43,391 nt of DNA from Streptomyces sp. NRRL S-1022 (GTDB lineage Bacteria; Actinomycetota; Actinomycetes; Streptomycetales; Streptomycetaceae): positions 1-43,391 of the forward strand of contig NZ_JOIU01000044.1 of the NCBI RefSeq assembly GCF_000720135.1, written 5' to 3'. Below the pieces are notes generated by a model. The model had not been told where the DNA came from, did not search any database, and saw only the letters and a program-made list of their open reading frames with translations. Positions 40,681 through 43,391 of this stretch are shown here, one piece after another. The translations under genes were made by a program, and so were the position numbers. How positions within the stretch are numbered: position 1 is the first letter of the stretch; each line of letters opens with the position of its first letter.

Positions 40681-41339
40681 TTACGGCGCCATGGGGGCGC
40701 GGACCTCGTTACGGATGGTCGCTGTCTTGACCATGAAGGCCTCGAGGTCGAATGCGGCAGGAGGCCTCCTGGAGTCCACACTCTGAGTAATGACAACAAC
40801 GGCCGAGCTATCCGCCCAGGAGCAGTCCGGTTCCCAGGTCATTCCGAACTCATCCGTCTTGCGAACGATCCGGCAAGAGACTGGCTCTGAGGAGCCCTGA
40901 GGGGTGATCGTACGCGGGCCGATGATCACGGCAGAGCGAACCTCCGTGCCGATACTCCGGCTGTCAACGATCTTCAAAAGCTCGTCGCGGGCCATGACCG
41001 GGCTGAGCACGGTTCCATACACCCCGGTCACCGACAGAACGGGCCCCGAAGTCTCCGATTTACGGTCGGCGGCCTGATAGGCGGCGAACGCAGAGATGCC
41101 GTTCTCAATCTGGCCGGAAAGCATCGACGCGATGTTCGGATCGGGCTTGGAGTGGTCCGACTCCGTGAAGTTCCCCTTCAGTACCGCCTTAGGCATTTTC
41201 AGCCGATATGGCCCTATGGAGCGGCTGCCTGTCCGCGATCGTGCGTCGATGGACTCGTACTCTCGCCGCTGCCTCCGCAGCTGACCAGCATCACCGTGGC
41301 CACACTCGCAATCACCGCCCACCTGAGATGCCGATTCAC
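40681..41339 (-). pseudogene. Secreted lipoprotein with a frameshift
   Basis: GTG 41339, with GGGGGAAG just upstream, opens a lipoprotein signal (VNRHLRWAVIASVATVMLVSC) with the lipobox LVSC and a Ser/Thr-rich linker. That frame stops at 41214. The neighbouring frame carries on from YRLKMPKAVLKGNFTESDHS through GQIENGISAFAAYQAADRKS and VARDELLK-like sequence (MARDELLKIVDSRSIGTEVR) to APMAP at 40681. One indel at about 41215-41280 therefore splits a roughly 218-residue surface lipoprotein. No known function. Two cysteines (PVSCRIVRK, PDCSWADSS) may pair. Confidence 0.65.
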
Positions 41340-41722
41340 GTCTTCCCCCACCGCAGACAGTCCAACATGATCACTTTGCCATGGGGTAGGACGCCAGAAC
41401 CATACCGCCGCCTGGGGCGTGGCCGGGGGCCGGTGGTAAACGCGGTCGATCGGGGTGGCGCAGAGCGCGGCGGTGCTGGCGCGGTATCTTCGGCAGGGGC
41501 AGGATCGTCGGCTCGCGGTGCTGGAGTGGTTCGCCGAGGCCAGCATGCTGCCGGTGCAGCCGGGACAGTGCGGTGCCGGAACCCCCGATCGGCGCCGTTC
41601 ATCAGGCCCTTGTGCGGCCAGGGCTCGGCGGCGCAGGTGCTGGAGGCGTCTGCTGCCCGCTCCCGGCACGGGAAGCCGTGCCGCAGGCGCAGCGACACGA
41701 GCTGTGCTGGGCAGGGAGTGCT
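41340..41722. other. Gap between lipoprotein and toxin genes
   Basis: A plus-strand stretch (AVLARYLRQGQDRRLAVLEW with FAEA, about 41470-41535) is protein-like but isolated. No start context or family recognised. The rest shows nothing I can support. Confidence 0.3.
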
Positions 41723-42019
41723 TCAGAGGTCCTGGACGGCGCGCAGGGCCTGGTCAACGCGGGCCATGACCGCAGTGTCGACCGGTCCGAGGAGCTTGGC
41801 ACCGTCGAAGCGGCTGGTCCGCATCTGGACGATGTTGACCGCGACGGCGGTACACGGGATCGGGGAGTCGATCACCACCGACATGGCCGTGTCCGGGAAG
41901 CGGCCGCTCTCATGCAACACGATCACCAGCACAGCCCCGTAAGACTCTTCCAGACCGGTCAGACTGATGATCAAAACGCTGCGGCCGTCCGGCAACGTCC
42001 AGATCTCACCGCGCCTCAC
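41723..42019 (-). CDS. MazF/PemK-type toxin
   Basis: 98 residues. RRGEIWTLPDGRSVLIISLT is the typical N-terminal strand pair of MazF-fold toxins (RGEIW), and IPCTAVAVNIVQMRTSRFDG with the final helix DTAVMARVDQALRAVQDL matches the rest. MazF proteins are ribonucleases that cut mRNA. The loop is short compared with classical MazF, so the active site may be altered. The GTG start overlaps the antitoxin stop. The pair is likely a type II toxin-antitoxin module. Confidence 0.8.
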   Translation of the reverse strand: MRRGEIWTLPDGRSVLIISLTGLEESYGAVLVIVLHESGRFPDTAMSVVIDSPIPCTAVAVNIVQMRTSRFDGAKLLGPVDTAVMARVDQALRAVQDL

Positions 42020-42213
42020 AGGGTGTCGCCCTCGCCCGCCAGATCATCACCGAGGCCGAGAGCAGCCAGCTGCCGCCCGGCGTCCAGGGTCGCCGCACGC
42101 CGTGCGGCACGCACCACGTACGCGTTCACACTCAGGCCGGCCTCCGAAGCGGCCGCCTTGATCGAAGGCGCAAGATCATCCGGGATCCGCAAGGTCATCG
42201 TGGTGACAGACAT
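42016..42213 (-). CDS. Ribbon-helix-helix antitoxin
   Basis: 65 residues. TTMTLRIPDDLAPSIKAAAS with EAGLSVNAYVVRAARRA is a ribbon-helix-helix DNA-binding domain, with a basic beta-strand and two helices. The acidic tail (LGLGDDLAGEGDTL) would wrap the toxin. ATG 42213 was chosen because the domain begins at once. It directly abuts an inverted repeat likely to be its operator. Encoded before the toxin, as usual. Confidence 0.82.
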   Translation of the reverse strand: MSVTTMTLRIPDDLAPSIKAAASEAGLSVNAYVVRAARRAATLDAGRQLAALGLGDDLAGEGDTL

Positions 42214-42233
42214 GGTGGCAAGTTTAGCCACCA
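42213..42233 (-). promoter_or_regulatory. Operator at the antitoxin start
   Basis: TGGTGGC and GCCACCA are 7-bp inverted arms around AAGTTTA (plus strand). On the minus strand the spacer reads TAAACT, a -10-like hexamer about 7-12 bases before the ATG. The antitoxin mRNA would then be leaderless, with the repressor site over the promoter. This is inference from position. Confidence 0.5.
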
Positions 42234-42382
42234 CGAGTCGATACCGGTAGAGGAAGCTGCAGCTCAAATACGATCAGCTCCGACCGCGCCAGGGCACCCA
42301 GCCTCTCCGCAAGCTGACGACGCAAGGTTGCAGGGGATGCCGGTCGCAAGAGCGGGCACTCCATCCCTGCGGGCGCGGGGTG

Positions 42383-42778
42383 GTGGTTGGTGGAGTACCG
42401 GTAGTTCTTCGACTTCTCGGCGATGGTGTGATCGCGAGTGGGCACCAGGGTGCCGTCCACGATGAGCACGGCGTCCTTGGCGAACCGCTTGCGGGACTGG
42501 AGCGCGAGCAGCGGCCCGAGGTGGTCGATGATGCGGTCTGCTGCCGACTTGGGCACCCCGAACAGCGGAGCGAGCTGGCGCACCGTCAGGTTTGTGCGCC
42601 AGTACGCCGCGACAAGCAGTGCCCGGTCCTCCAGGGGCAGGCCCCATGGCCGACCCTTGCGGACCGCGTCCGCACCTTCGCGCCGCAGCATGGTCACCAG
42701 CTTCCCGAAGGCACGCGGGCTCAGCCCGGTGAACGGGGCTATCCAGGACGGCTCCGACACCGTGATCACACCAGCCAC
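42383..42778 (-). pseudogene. IS5-family transposase, N-terminal part only
   Basis: From GTG 42778 the sequence matches IS1647/IS5-type transposases: VSEPSWIAPFTGLSPRAFGK, EDRALLVAAYWRTNLTVRQL, then VPKSAADRIIDHLGPLLALQ and KDAVLIVDGTLVPTRDHTIA with the first catalytic Asp. At NYRYSTNHH, about residue 132, the similarity ends and the frame runs into unrelated sequence to 42224. The second half with the other catalytic residues is missing. It lies just upstream of the toxin-antitoxin operator. Confidence 0.85.
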
Positions 42779-42826
42779 GCCGGGATCATCGCACCGCAGT
42801 GTGCCTCGCCAGCAGGCGTCCCTGCA

Positions 42827-43186
42827 TCAGCGGAACTCGTGGACCACCTGGATCTCACCGACGATGTGGGCGTTAAAGTCGTTCAGCTCCTCGGCCGGAA
42901 CCCAGAGCTCAAGGATCGTCTGCCCACCGGCCTGCTGGATGGGATACCGGCTCAAGAACTCCGACTCGACCTCAAAGCGAGTGACGAAGCCAGCGCCATC
43001 GTGCTTCACGTTCCAGTCCCGCGCGATCCTGCCCGCGTAGTCCTCGTTGAGGACCGGGTAGAAGATCGGCTGCTCGGGCAGCCGGGGCGGCCATGCACGC
43101 CAGTTCAGCTCCCGCACCAGATCCAGCTCCTTGGGGCCTGTGGGGCGCCACAGGGTCGTCGTTGCTTGCTGGCTGGTCATCTGCAT
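42827..43186 (-). CDS. Conserved hypothetical protein (often annotated ADP-ribosylation/crystallin J1-like)
   Basis: 119 residues: TLWRPTGPKELDLVRELNWR, AWPPRLPEQPIFYPVLNEDY, ARDWNVKHDGAGFVTRFEVE and GGQTILELWVPAEELNDFNA. I recall this as a common single-domain protein in Streptomyces, possibly immunity-like or of house-keeping unknown role; the annotation name is not based on visible catalytic residues. ATG 43186 (or 43180) has only a weak AGAGAG site. The length is normal. It appears intact. Confidence 0.7.
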   Translation of the reverse strand: MQMTSQQATTTLWRPTGPKELDLVRELNWRAWPPRLPEQPIFYPVLNEDYAGRIARDWNVKHDGAGFVTRFEVESEFLSRYPIQQAGGQTILELWVPAEELNDFNAHIVGEIQVVHEFR

Positions 43187-43391
43187 CGCTCTCTGAACGT
43201 AGGCCGCTGGTGCGGCTGGTCGGGAGAGCGGACGATACCGGCACCGCGTACTCATCAGCCACGCAGTTTCCGCACCGTGACCAGCAGTTACGGGACAACC
43301 CTTACGAGCTCGTGCACGGTAGGCGGGGAGGCGTCGAGTTCTCGATCGTCGATCATGGTTGTGTGGTGGGGAACGCGTCTCGTGCAGCGAT
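43187..43391. other. Right-hand edge
   Basis: About 200 bases without a supported gene. The repeated CTCGATCGTCGATCATG near 43340-43360 is partly palindromic; it may belong to something beyond the window. Confidence 0.3.

Overview
This is a high-GC actinobacterial window, almost certainly from Streptomyces or a close relative. Coding sequences have strong GC3 bias, GTG starts and ATGA stop/start overlaps are frequent, and several families are typical of that genus: GH97 and CBM13 secreted enzymes, DUF6415, HATPase/XRE regulator sets, plasmid-type ParB, and IS21, IS5 and IS701 transposases. The density of broken insertion sequences, truncated genes and single frameshifts suggests accessory DNA such as a chromosome arm or integrated plasmid material. 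I saw no rRNA, tRNA or CRISPR array.

Layout. 0-3.1 kb: a 190-bp palindromic element with IS-like ends, a leaderless XRE regulator/membrane-protein pair under a symmetric operator, and a decayed IS21 (intact istB, broken istA). 3.7-8.3 kb: two secreted carbohydrate-active enzymes, a GH97 with two CBM13 trefoils and a GH28-like beta-helix protein. 8.5-9.9 kb: a patchwork of remnants (TPR, ParB, IS701) and a frameshifted SH3-domain secreted protein. 10.6-25.1 kb: a cell-envelope stress region. It holds two COG4705-type membrane proteins, an SBF transporter, a NarL-type two-component system with an ABC-2 exporter, a BlaI repressor with an M56 (BlaR1-like) peptidase, and a coupled operon DedA, PAP2, PAP2, OmpR regulator, histidine kinase. 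A near-identical BlaI-type operator lies in front of both the DedA operon and the distant COG4705 gene at 10979. A second 11-bp-period repeat is shared by regions upstream of both COG4705 genes. The combination suggests inducible recycling of the lipid carrier (undecaprenyl phosphate). This is inference.

25.5-27.6 kb: a small membrane protein and a frameshifted single-pass protein with an N-terminal helix-turn-helix-like region and an outer periplasmic-binding-protein-like domain. 28-32 kb: IS5 remnants, a broken XRE/TPR-like regulator, and a divergent LysR/RidA pair.

32.2-36.0 kb: the most interesting locus. On the minus strand it reads as a 44-residue peptide gene ending in EECYTF, a perfect 15-bp hairpin, a TfuA-domain protein, YcaO, a SAM methyltransferase and a GpsA-like dehydrogenase. 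TfuA with YcaO is the hallmark of thioamide-forming RiPP pathways, so this looks like an uncharacterised thioamidated-peptide cluster. The YcaO gene is cut short and runs out of frame into the methyltransferase, so the copy here may be inactive. Upstream on the same strand (36.3-39.9 kb) is a regulator set: a Zn/TM protein, a HATPase, DUF6415, a Prim-Pol-like protein, an XRE regulator and a small Zn-binding protein. 40.3-43.4 kb: a truncated plasmid-type XRE N-terminus, a frameshifted lipoprotein, a MazF-like toxin with RHH antitoxin, a truncated IS5 transposase and a conserved hypothetical gene.

All functional calls rest on reading the protein sequences and recalling families. No database search was run.
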